From assembly GCF_008932245.1 (NCBI RefSeq), contig NZ_CP034909.1, forward strand, positions 3,280,001-3,344,000: a stretch of DNA of 64,000 nucleotides, written 5' to 3'. A program made the position numbers and the translations under genes. Each line of letters starts with the position of its first letter. The first letter of the stretch is position 1. Positions 57,274 to 64,000 of this stretch are shown piece by piece. The notes beneath the pieces are model-generated. The model searched no databases and was not told the DNA's origin. It saw nothing but the letters and a program-made list of their open reading frames with translations. Source of the stretch: Sinorhizobium alkalisoli. Its GTDB lineage: Bacteria; Pseudomonadota; Alphaproteobacteria; Rhizobiales; Rhizobiaceae.

Positions 57274-58126
57274 TTCACGTGAAACATTTGTTAAGCATGC
57301 CTTCGTCACCGGCTGTCCCGTCAGGCACTCGCGCTCGCCGCTGATCCACGGCTATTGGCTGAAGACCTTCGGCATTCCCGGCAGCTACGTGGCGCATGAG
57401 GTCACGCCGGAAGAGTTCCCCGGCTTCATGACCGCGCTGAAGGAGGGAACCGCCGGCTTCTGCGGCGGCAACGTCACCATCCCGCACAAGGAGGCGGCCT
57501 ATCGACTTGCCGACAGGCCGGACGAACGCGCCGCCGAACTCGGCGCCGCCAACACGCTCTGGCTGCAGGAGGGATCGATCTGCGCCACCAATACAGACGG
57601 CCTCGGTTTCGTTGCCAATCTCGACCAGCGCGCCGTCGGCTGGGACCGGACAGCCAGCGCCGTCGTCCTCGGCGCCGGCGGCGCCAGCCGAGCCGTCATA
57701 CAGGCGGTGCGCGACCGCGGCATCAAAACGATCCACGTCGTGAACCGCACCGAGGCTCGGGCGCGAGAGCTCGCCGACCGCTTCGGCCCCGCCGTTCACG
57801 CGCAGCCGATGGCGGCGCTTTCCGAAGTCATGACTGGTGCCGGACTGTTCGTGAATACGACGTCCCTCGGCATGGATGGCGAACCGGCGCCGGAGATTGA
57901 CTTCTCGCCGATGGCCGCCGATGCCGTCGTCACCGACATTGTCTATGTACCGCTGAAGACGCCGCTCCTGAGGCAGGCGGAAGCGCGGGGCTTCCGTATC
58001 GTCGACGGACTTGGCATGCTGTTGCACCAGGCGGCGCCCGGATTCGAAAAATGGTTTGGCCGGCGACCCGCCGTGGATGAGAAGCTTCGGCAGATCATCA
58101 TCGACGATATGGACGCGCGCGCATGA
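57266..58126 (+). CDS. aroE: Shikimate dehydrogenase
   Basis: 286 residues. [11 protein letters not shown] (21-31), NVTIPHK with catalytic K75, NTDGLGF with D111, and [13 protein letters not shown] for NADP are all present. It reduces 3-dehydroshikimate to shikimate in aromatic amino-acid synthesis. The first codons (MDDSRET) contain a parS-like sequence. It overlaps maf by 8 bp and coaE by 4 bp, so maf-aroE-coaE is one unit. Confidence 0.96.
   Translation: MDDSRETFVKHAFVTGCPVRHSRSPLIHGYWLKTFGIPGSYVAHEVTPEEFPGFMTALKEGTAGFCGGNVTIPHKEAAYRLADRPDERAAELGAANTLWLQEGSICATNTDGLGFVANLDQRAVGWDRTASAVVLGAGGASRAVIQAVRDRGIKTIHVVNRTEARARELADRFGPAVHAQPMAALSEVMTGAGLFVNTTSLGMDGEPAPEIDFSPMAADAVVTDIVYVPLKTPLLRQAEARGFRIVDGLGMLLHQAAPGFEKWFGRRPAVDEKLRQIIIDDMDARA
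57271..57286. promoter_or_regulatory. parS site at the maf/aroE junction
   Basis: TGATTCACGTGAAACA has 15 of 16 matches to the parS consensus. It includes the maf stop codon TGA (57271-57273) and is read in aroE codons 2-7 as D-D-S-R-E-T. It is the only site on the far side of the putative oriC, about 1.6 kb from it. Confidence 0.88.
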
Positions 58127-58707
58127 TCATCGTCGGCCTCACGGGCTCCATCGGCATGGGAAAATCGACCACGGCCCAGATGTTTCGCGAGCTCGGCGTG
58201 CCGGTAAACGATGCGGACGAGGTCGTGCACGACCTCTACCGCGGGGAAGCGGTGGCGCCGGTCGAAGCGGCCTTCCCAGGCGTGGTCCGGGACGGCGTCA
58301 TCGATCGGGCCGAACTCTCGAGGCAACTTCTCGACCGGCCCGACCGGCTCGGCGAATTGGAGCGGATCGTGCATCCGCTCGTGCGCGCGCGTGAGCAGGA
58401 GTTCATCGCGCGGAATCGGACGGCCGGTGCGCCCTTCGTGGTTCTCGACATTCCCCTGCTTTACGAGACCAAGGCGGAAACGCGCGTCGATCGCGTCGTC
58501 GTCGTCACCTGTGATCCCGAGACCCAGCGCCAGCGCGTCCTGAAGCGGCCGGGAATGACGGCGGAAAAATTTGCGATGATCCTCGCCCGCCAGGTTCCCG
58601 ACAGCGAAAAGCGCGCGCGCGCCGACTACATAATCGACACGAGCCACAGCTTCGACGTGACCCGGAAGCAGGTCGGCGCCGTCGTCGACAGATTGCGGGT
58701 GGGGTAG
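58123..58707 (+). CDS. coaE: Dephospho-CoA kinase
   Basis: 194 residues. P-loop [12 protein letters not shown] at 5-16; [14 protein letters not shown] and [12 protein letters not shown] fit substrate binding, [11 protein letters not shown] is the Walker B-like segment. It makes the final step of CoA synthesis. The ATG overlaps the aroE stop by 4 bp. It is followed by a 200-bp gap before dnaQ. Confidence 0.95.
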   Translation: MIIVGLTGSIGMGKSTTAQMFRELGVPVNDADEVVHDLYRGEAVAPVEAAFPGVVRDGVIDRAELSRQLLDRPDRLGELERIVHPLVRAREQEFIARNRTAGAPFVVLDIPLLYETKAETRVDRVVVVTCDPETQRQRVLKRPGMTAEKFAMILARQVPDSEKRARADYIIDTSHSFDVTRKQVGAVVDRLRVG

Positions 58708-58911
58708 GCGCATCGCGCCTTATCAACATCGGTTCCCGGCCGAGGCGCCAAGCGGACATTCACGGGTTTACCCACGATGATCCGCTCAGATTTCCTGGGT
58801 TTGCCGCAGGTGCTGGTCGCAAAGCCGTGGAACACCTTTGCGGAACCTGCTTAAAAGCGAAGACCGGTTCGCGAGTGATTCGCGTCGAACCATTGCTCCG
58901 GGGAAGTCCGC

Positions 58912-59610
58912 ATGCGTGAAATCATCTTCGATACGGAAACGACCGGTCTCGACAATCGCGAGGACCGGGTGATCGAGATCGGCGGCGTCGAGCTCGAGAA
59001 TCACTTTCCGACCGGGCGGAGCATTCACATCTACATCAATCCCGGAGACCGCAAGGTCCATCCCGACGCGCTGGCGGTGCATGGCATCACCGACGAGTTC
59101 CTGAGGGACAAGCCGCCCTTTGCCGATGTCGTCGAGGAAATCCTCGAGTTTTTCGGCGATGCCCGCTGGGTCGCGCACAATGCCGCCTTCGATATGGGCT
59201 TCGTCAATGCCGAGCTCGAACGGCTCGGACTGCCCCTCGTTGCTGGCGACCGGGTAACCGACACACTGGCGCTCGCCCGGCGCAAACACCCGATGGGCCC
59301 CAATTCGCTCGATGCCCTTTGCCGGCGGTACGGCATCGACAATTCCCACCGGACGAAGCACGGCGCGCTTCTCGATTCCGAGTTGCTTGCCGAAGTCTAT
59401 ATCGAGATGATCGGCGGTCGGCAGGCGGCGCTCGGCCTCGTGACGACTGAGCTCGGCGGCGTCGCAGCCGATGCCGATGACGCGCCTATCCTCCTAATCC
59501 AGCGGGAGCGGCGCCTGCAGGCCCGCTTGACCGAGGCCGATCTCGCCGCCCATGCGGCCCTGATTTCCAAGATCGGCGCCAAGGCCATCTGGGCAAAGTA
59601 CGGCGGTTGA
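58912..59610 (+). CDS. dnaQ: DNA polymerase III epsilon subunit (3'-5' exonuclease)
   Basis: 232 residues. DEDDh motifs are complete: FDTETTGLD (Asp/Glu near residues 5-7), HNAAFDMGFV, and the HGALLDSELLAEVY region with His and Asp. It proofreads as part of the core polymerase. MREIIFDTETTGL begins close to the catalytic site, the normal form. GGGGAAG precedes the ATG. Its transcript ends with a shared hairpin before secB. Confidence 0.97.
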   Translation: MREIIFDTETTGLDNREDRVIEIGGVELENHFPTGRSIHIYINPGDRKVHPDALAVHGITDEFLRDKPPFADVVEEILEFFGDARWVAHNAAFDMGFVNAELERLGLPLVAGDRVTDTLALARRKHPMGPNSLDALCRRYGIDNSHRTKHGALLDSELLAEVYIEMIGGRQAALGLVTTELGGVAADADDAPILLIQRERRLQARLTEADLAAHAALISKIGAKAIWAKYGG

Positions 59611-59660
59611 AGGCGCCTGCAGCGCAACGTGCAAACGCCACGCATACAGACGGCCAAACA

Positions 59661-59690
59661 AAAAACCCGGCTCGCGGAGCCGGGTTCGGG
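59661..59690. terminator. Terminator between dnaQ and secB
   Basis: AACCCGGCT-cgcgg-AGCCGGGTT (59664-59672, 59678-59686), with a run of A before it, so on the minus strand a hairpin followed by TTTTTTGTTTGG ends the secB transcript. On the plus strand there is little T, so its effect on dnaQ is uncertain. Confidence 0.88.
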
Positions 59691-59708
59691 ATCAGAGCTG
59701 AAAAAACT

Positions 59709-60212
59709 CTAATTGGCCGTGCTGTTGGTATTCGCGACCTGCGAGCGGACTTTTTCCTCTGCCATGCGCTGCGCGAACATCTGCGCGAAATCGATCGGGT
59801 CGATCATCAGCGGCGGGAAGCCGCCATTGCGGGTCGCGTCGGAGACGATCTGCCGGGCGAACGGGAAAAGGAGACGCGGGCACTCGATGAAGAGCAGTGG
59901 CAGCATATGCTCCTGAGGGAAACCGCTGACACGGAAAACGCCACCATAGGCCAATTCGACGTTGAACAGGACCTTGTCGCCGTCCTTTGCCTCGGCATTG
60001 AGCGACAGAACGACATCGAAATCGTTCTCCGCAAGCGGATTGGCGTTGACGTTGACGTTGATATTGATCGACGGAGCCCGTTCGCGCGCCTGCAGGGAAC
60101 GCGGTGCGCCGGGGTTCTCGAAGGAGAGGTCCTTGACGTACTGGGCCAGGATGTTGAGCGACGGGGTTTGCTGGGCGCCGCCATTGCCGGTGGATGCGGT
60201 ATCAGTCGTCAT
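59709..60212 (-). CDS. secB: Protein-export chaperone SecB
   Basis: 167 residues from [37 protein letters not shown], with GAGGAAA upstream. [41 protein letters not shown] and [41 protein letters not shown] match the family's beta-sheet and helix core. It is a tetramer that keeps exported precursors unfolded and passes them to SecA. A longer upstream frame has no family similarity. Convergent with dnaQ. Confidence 0.97.
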   Translation of the reverse strand: MTTDTASTGNGGAQQTPSLNILAQYVKDLSFENPGAPRSLQARERAPSININVNVNANPLAENDFDVVLSLNAEAKDGDKVLFNVELAYGGVFRVSGFPQEHMLPLLFIECPRLLFPFARQIVSDATRNGGFPPLMIDPIDFAQMFAQRMAEEKVRSQVANTNSTAN

Positions 60213-60244
60213 GAGAGTTTCCTCGGACTTCGAATTGCTGAGGC

Positions 60245-60273
60245 CATCTAGCATTTCGGACCTGGGCTTACAA
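60245..60273 (-). promoter_or_regulatory. Candidate secB promoter
   Basis: On the minus strand TTGTAA (60273-60268) and TAGATG (60250-60245) are 17 bp apart, with the secB ATG about 35 bases further. The -10 is imperfect. Confidence 0.5.
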
Positions 60274-60498
60274 CCCTCGGCACCGGCGCTGGTTCCCTGG
60301 TGATTTCGGGCATGCTCATGGATCGTCATCGGCATCAATTCGGGGCAGTCGGTACTGGGCTCTTGATGCGTTTCACCCAATCTGTGCTGCGGTTTTGGAC
60401 AACGACACGCGTAAGACCAGGGCCCAAAGCCCGTCGCACGAACAGGCTTGATCGCGACGCGCCGATTGGAGGAGTTGCGGCGCCGCAGCCGGCACGCC

Positions 60499-61005
60499 TT
60501 AGTCGGGAAGGCGGTTGGAGGGCGGCGCGGACTCGTTCTCGTCGTCATCGTCCCTCGAGAATTCGTCCGACTCGAGATCGATGACCCGGCCGGAGGGCTG
60601 GTCGCTCCTTGCGCCGCTCGTGTAAAAAAAATCAGTTCCGGTCGTCAGGATCGTCATGCGCGACTGGAGGAAGCGGGCGAGACCGCGCCGTATCGGGGGC
60701 AGGAACAGGAGAATACCCACCGCATCGCTGATGAAGCCGGGAATGATGAGCAGGATCGCGGCGATGAAGACCAGCGCACCGCCGACGACGTCAAGGCCCG
60801 GGTCGATGCCCTTCCGTGCCGATTCCTGCACGCGGCGGAGCACGCCGAAGCCCTGAATGCGCAAGAGCGCGACGCCGGCGACGGCACTCAGCAGCACGAG
60901 CAGCAGTGTTGCCGCGACGCCGACCGCGCGCCCGACCATGACGAAGCCGGCGATTTCCGCAAGCGGAAGTCCGAGAATTGTGAGAGGGATGATCAGGGAA
61001 CGCAT
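60499..61005 (-). CDS. FxsA-family membrane protein
   Basis: 168 residues. Three or four membrane spans ([71 protein letters not shown]), the LLxIPGFxSDxxG signature and a charged tail place it in the FxsA family, which in E. coli affects phage T7 exclusion by F. The C-terminal third is acidic and disordered. It is adjacent to secB on the same strand with a 286-bp gap. Function in rhizobia is unknown. Confidence 0.85.
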   Translation of the reverse strand: MRSLIIPLTILGLPLAEIAGFVMVGRAVGVAATLLLVLLSAVAGVALLRIQGFGVLRRVQESARKGIDPGLDVVGGALVFIAAILLIIPGFISDAVGILLFLPPIRRGLARFLQSRMTILTTGTDFFYTSGARSDQPSGRVIDLESDEFSRDDDDENESAPPSNRLPD

Positions 61006-61065
61006 CAAGGGTGCTCACGAGAGTGGAATTGGCCGAACGACGGTTTATGGGTGCGACATCGCCAT

Positions 61066-61094
61066 TTGAATGGTTTATCCTTGCGGACTATATG
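61066..61094 (+). promoter_or_regulatory. Candidate promoter of the Tim44-domain operon
   Basis: TTGAAT (61066-61071) and TATATG (61089-61094) are 17 bp apart, giving a start near 61101, about 33 bases before the first gene. This is one of the better promoter matches in the window. Confidence 0.65.
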
Positions 61095-61133
61095 GAACAG
61101 TAACGTAAATTCTAACAGCGGTTCCGGGTGGAA

Positions 61134-61838
61134 ATGGGCTCTTTCGACTTCATCACGTTTTTTTTCCTGATCGCGGCTGTGGTCATCTTCCTTCAATTGC
61201 GAAGCGTGCTCGGTCGCAGGACGGGAAGCGAACGCCCGCCGTTCGACCCCTATTCGCCGCGCGATATCGCCCAGGGCCCCGAGGCAAAGGACGGCGGCAA
61301 GGTCGTTCAACTGCCTCGCCGTGAGAGGAGCGAGGAAGACGAAAGCCGCTACGCGGCCATCGACTCCTACGCCAAGCCCGGCACGCCATTGAACGGCCAA
61401 CTGCGAGCCATGAACGAAGCCGACCCCGAGTTCGAACCCGGCGAATTCCTTAATGGCGCAAAGATGGCCTACGAGATGATCGTCATGGCTTTTGCCGATG
61501 GCGACCGCAAGACGCTAAAAGGTCTTCTCTCCCGGGAGGTCTATGAGGGTTTCGAAGCCGCCATTGCCGAGCGTGAGGCCAAGGGCGAAGTGGTCAAGTC
61601 GACCTTCGTCGGTATCGAGAAGGCCGATATCGTCCATGCGGAACAGAAAGGCAGTGAGGCCAATGTCACGGTGCGGATCATCAGCCAGCTGATCTCCGCC
61701 ACCTATGACAAGCAGGGAAAGCTTATCGATGGCGATGCCGACTCCGTGGCCGAGGTCAACGATCTGTGGACCTTCGCGCGCGACGTCCGCTCGCGTGATC
61801 CGAACTGGAAGCTGATCGCCACCGAGTCTGAAAACTGA
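61134..61838 (+). CDS. Tim44-like domain protein with N-terminal membrane anchor
   Basis: 234 residues from MGSFDFITFFFLIAAVVIFLQLRSVLGRRTG; a GTG two codons earlier is an alternative. The N-terminal span (about 5-22) is followed by a charged linker and a Tim44/TimA fold (EFEPGEFLNGAKMAYEMIVMAFADGDRKTLKGLLSREVYEGFEAAIAEREA). In mitochondria this domain ties Hsp70 to the import channel; the bacterial role is not well known. It starts a run with mltA, smr and XRE. Confidence 0.88.
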   Translation: MGSFDFITFFFLIAAVVIFLQLRSVLGRRTGSERPPFDPYSPRDIAQGPEAKDGGKVVQLPRRERSEEDESRYAAIDSYAKPGTPLNGQLRAMNEADPEFEPGEFLNGAKMAYEMIVMAFADGDRKTLKGLLSREVYEGFEAAIAEREAKGEVVKSTFVGIEKADIVHAEQKGSEANVTVRIISQLISATYDKQGKLIDGDADSVAEVNDLWTFARDVRSRDPNWKLIATESEN

Positions 61839-61853
61839 CCGCACGGGGCGACG

Positions 61854-62972
61854 ATGGCCTTTGATCTCGAGCCGGTCGCTTTTTCCGACTTGCCCGGTTG
61901 GCAGGAGGACGATCCCGCACTGGTGATCGCCGCTCTCCGCCGTTGCCATCGTCACGTGACGATGGTGAAGCCGTATAGAACCGGCTCCCTCGGCATCACG
62001 GTCGGCGATCTGCTGCCCGCCTTCGAGGCGGCCGGTGCGCATCGTTTTGACGCAGGTCGGGCGCGCGCCTTCTTCGAGGAACACTTCGCGCCATTCCGAA
62101 TCCGGCCAGACGGGAGACAGACGGGCTACGTGACGGCCTTCTACGAGCCGGAGCTCGAGGTGCGCGCGGCCGCAGACGATGATTTCCGCTTTCCCTTCTA
62201 CCGCCGCCCGCCCGAGCTCGTCGACATCGACGAAAATAATCGGCCGGAGGGCATAGACCCCTATTTCGCCTTCGGCCGGCAATGCGACGGCTCGATCGAA
62301 GAATATCCGGACCGCCGAGAAATCGAGGAGGGGTTCCTTGCCGGCCGCGGTCTCGAAATCGCCTTTGCCCGCTCCAAGGTCGATGTGTTCTTCGCCCATG
62401 TTCAGGGGGCTGCCCGGCTGATCTATCCGGACGGCACGCGCCGTCGCATCACCTATGCGGCGAAGACGGGGCATCGTTTCTCCGCGATCGGCAAGCTGCT
62501 CGTCGAGCGCGGCGAGATCGATGCCGCGACCGTGTCGATGGCGAGCATACGGGGCTGGCTCGCGGCCCACCGGGGTCGCGTCGACGAAGTCCTGTGGCAC
62601 AACCGTTCGTTCATCTTCTTCCGCGAGGCGCCGGTCGAAGATGAGGAACTCGGGCCGGTCGCCGCCGCCAAGGTTCCGCTCGAGCCGGGGCGCTCGCTCG
62701 CGGTCGACCGCCTCATCCACACCTTCGGCGTGCCGTTCTATGTCGCAAGCGAGAGCCTGACACATCTCGACGCGGGACGGCCTTTCGGGCGCCTGATGCT
62801 GGCGCTCGACACGGGCTCGGCGATTATCGGCCCGGCACGCGGCGACATCTTCACCGGCTCCGGCGAGGCCGCAGGCGATCTTGCCGGTTCGGTGCGCAAC
62901 GATGCGGATTTCTTCATCTTCATACCGCGCGCGGCGGCGGCCAGATATCGCCCCGGATATCGCCATGGCTAA
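61854..62972 (+). CDS. mltA: Membrane-bound lytic murein transglycosylase A
   Basis: 372 residues. TGYVTAFYEPELEVRAA near residue 84, the central barrel, and LMLALDTGSAIIGPARGDIFTGSGEAAGDLAG near the C-terminus (with the catalytic Asp in LALDTG) fit MltA. It cleaves peptidoglycan in the periplasm. No signal sequence or lipobox is visible at the N-terminus MAFDLEPVAFSDLPGW, which is odd for a periplasmic enzyme; an upstream start was not found. It overlaps the Smr gene by 8 bp. Confidence 0.88.
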   Translation: MAFDLEPVAFSDLPGWQEDDPALVIAALRRCHRHVTMVKPYRTGSLGITVGDLLPAFEAAGAHRFDAGRARAFFEEHFAPFRIRPDGRQTGYVTAFYEPELEVRAAADDDFRFPFYRRPPELVDIDENNRPEGIDPYFAFGRQCDGSIEEYPDRREIEEGFLAGRGLEIAFARSKVDVFFAHVQGAARLIYPDGTRRRITYAAKTGHRFSAIGKLLVERGEIDAATVSMASIRGWLAAHRGRVDEVLWHNRSFIFFREAPVEDEELGPVAAAKVPLEPGRSLAVDRLIHTFGVPFYVASESLTHLDAGRPFGRLMLALDTGSAIIGPARGDIFTGSGEAAGDLAGSVRNDADFFIFIPRAAAARYRPGYRHG

Positions 62973-63531
62973 GGAAAAGAAGCTCTCGCCGGAGGACCGC
63001 ATCCTGTGGGGCAAGGTCGCGCGCTCGACGCGGCCGATGCCCGGCCGGCTGGAGGAACTCACGGGCCTGCTCGAAGAGGAAGAGCAGCCGCCAGCCGCGC
63101 CGACGCCGGAGCAGCCGGGCACGCCACCCTCCGCGTCAAAAAAGGCGGAGCAGGGCTTCAGGCTGAGCGGCAGCGGCCCCGAGTACCATCACCACCCGCT
63201 CGAGCGGCCGGTGAAGCGCAAGCTCTCCAAGGGACGGCTGGCGCTTGAGGCGCGCATCGACCTGCACGGCATGATCCAGAGCGAGGCGCATGGGCTGCTC
63301 TTGCAGTTTCTCATCAAGGCGCATGAGCGGGGGCTCAGACATGTGCTTGTCATCACCGGCAAGGGTACCTCGCTCGGCAGCGACGGCGCCTTGAAACGGG
63401 CGGTGCCGCTCTGGTTTTCGCTGCCGGAATTCAGGCCGCTGATTTCCTCCTACGAGCCGGCGGCGAGGAATCATGGCGGCGAGGGCGCGCTTTATGTGCG
63501 CCTCGCGCGCGTCAAGGGTCATGCGTCTTGA
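62965..63531 (+). CDS. Smr-domain DNA-binding/endonuclease-like protein
   Basis: 188 residues from MAKEKKLSPEDRILWGKVARS. The N-terminal part is charged and Pro-rich; the Smr domain holds RIDLHGMIQSEAHGLLLQFLIKAHERGLRHVLVITGKG and LWFSLPEFRPLISSYEPAARNHGGEGALYVRL. DLHGM and TGKG are the usual landmarks. The stand-alone form may nick DNA or bind nucleic acid. Its start overlaps mltA, and its stop overlaps the XRE gene. Confidence 0.88.
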   Translation: MAKEKKLSPEDRILWGKVARSTRPMPGRLEELTGLLEEEEQPPAAPTPEQPGTPPSASKKAEQGFRLSGSGPEYHHHPLERPVKRKLSKGRLALEARIDLHGMIQSEAHGLLLQFLIKAHERGLRHVLVITGKGTSLGSDGALKRAVPLWFSLPEFRPLISSYEPAARNHGGEGALYVRLARVKGHAS

Positions 63532-63905
63532 CCCCGTTCGGCGAGGCAATGCGTGAACTGCGCCGCCGCAAGGGCGTCTCGCAAAAGGAGATGGCGGCGG
63601 CGATCGGGGTATCCCCGGCCTATCTTTCGGCGCTCGAACACGGCAAGAGAGGCTCCCCGAGCTTTGACTTCCTGCAGCGCGTCGCCGGTTACTTCAACGT
63701 GATCTGGGACGAGGCGGACGAACTCTTCCAGGTGGCGCGGATTTCGGATCCCCGGGTGGTGCTCGACACCTCCGGCCTTCCGCCCGGCCACACGGCCTTT
63801 GCCAACCGCTTGAGCGAGCGTATTCGCGACCTGTCGGCAGAGACCATCGAGGCCATGGAAGATATTTTGGAAAAAGCCGCATTTCCTGATAATGACAGGG
63901 GATGA
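63528..63905 (+). CDS. XRE-family transcriptional regulator
   Basis: 125 residues from a TTG that overlaps the Smr stop (TTGA); an ATG seven codons later (63549) is possible but would cut into the first helix. The HTH is VSQKEMAAAIGVSPAYLSALEHGKR (18-42), followed by a helical tail with DEADELFQVARISDPRVVL. It is translationally coupled to the Smr gene. Target genes are unknown; its position just before a probable gyrB promoter is noted. Confidence 0.85.
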   Translation: MTPFGEAMRELRRRKGVSQKEMAAAIGVSPAYLSALEHGKRGSPSFDFLQRVAGYFNVIWDEADELFQVARISDPRVVLDTSGLPPGHTAFANRLSERIRDLSAETIEAMEDILEKAAFPDNDRG

Positions 63906-63941
63906 AGCCCGCCCCGGCCCCGCGATCCTGCAGGTCGGGAT

Positions 63942-63970
63942 TTGGAACCCGTGGACAAATTTCCTATAGT
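63942..63970 (+). promoter_or_regulatory. Strong candidate promoter leading out of the window (probably gyrB)
   Basis: TTGGAA (63942-63947) and TATAGT (63965-63970) are 17 bp apart. GTGGACAAA (63951-63959), a DnaA-box-like 9-mer, sits in the spacer. In Sinorhizobium the next gene is, from memory, gyrB; it is not in view. Confidence 0.6.
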
Positions 63971-64000
63971 CCGCGAGGCATCCCGCTCGTGATTCGGACC

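Noticed and set aside
56398..57309. 303-codon minus-strand frame over maf
   Set aside because: Overlaps maf and the aroE start antiparallel; its start lies in the parS region by chance.
61950..61961. GTCACGTGAC as an eighth parS site
   Set aside because: It lacks the TTC/GAA flanks that ParB reads; kept only as a palindrome finding.

Overview
The window is about 62% GC, coding-dense chromosomal DNA from an alphaproteobacterium of the Rhizobiaceae. It most resembles Sinorhizobium/Ensifer, judged from gene order and protein content recalled from that group; no database search was run. It lies beside the chromosomal replication origin. The block rsmG-parA-parB / mnmG / mnmE / rho / hemJ / hemE / (oriC) / PPDK regulator / maf / aroE / coaE / dnaQ / secB is the typical rhizobial origin neighbourhood. 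Seven near-consensus parS sites are scattered through it. No rRNA, tRNA, CRISPR array, insertion sequence or prophage was recognised.

Region 1 (1-12.4 kb) is an accessory catabolic locus. One strand carries, in transcription order, a LacI-type regulator, a Gfo/Idh dehydrogenase, a CoA-transferase, an enoyl-CoA hydratase, an aldehyde dehydrogenase, a complete sugar ABC importer and a GMC oxidoreductase cut by the window edge. A DUF993 protein (DapA-like aldolase fold) is divergent from the regulator. Two matching LacI-type operators (TTGGA-WCGW-TCYAA type) lie in the -35/-10 spacers of the two divergent promoters, so the locus looks like one regulon. The substrate and route are not known to me.

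Region 2 (12.4-30.7 kb) holds housekeeping and metabolic genes: an M3 oligopeptidase, a LysE exporter, leuB, a PAP2 phosphatase, asd, a lytic transglycosylase, carbonic anhydrase, pdxY, a 1595-residue NAD-glutamate dehydrogenase, an MFS permease and purH. Upstream of asd is a good promoter and a 39-codon ORF ending in a Thr/Lys run (KTTAKTTTKTV). It looks like a classical attenuator leader peptide for the Asp-family branch enzyme and is the most novel item in the window.

Region 3 (30.8-46 kb) contains a heparinase-like protein, rsmB, htpX, an SDHAF4-like protein, acs, the cell-cycle regulator trcR, prpE, a YggS-type PLP protein, and a leuS-lptE-holA operon.

Region 4 (46-64 kb) is the partition/origin region. 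parB, parA, rsmG and mnmG follow mnmE, and rho and hemJ-hemE follow. The hemE upstream gap has an AT-rich stretch and several DnaA-box-like 9-mers, consistent with oriC. Rightward of it run the PPDK regulator, maf-aroE-coaE, dnaQ, then secB and fxsA (leftward), then a Tim44-domain protein, mltA, an Smr protein and an XRE regulator. A strong promoter at the right edge probably serves gyrB outside the window.

Intergenic regions carry two families of palindromic mosaic repeats (RIME-like). Many gene pairs overlap by TGATG or ATGA junctions, which fixed several starts. Start codons were chosen by ribosome-binding site, family length and overlap with neighbours.
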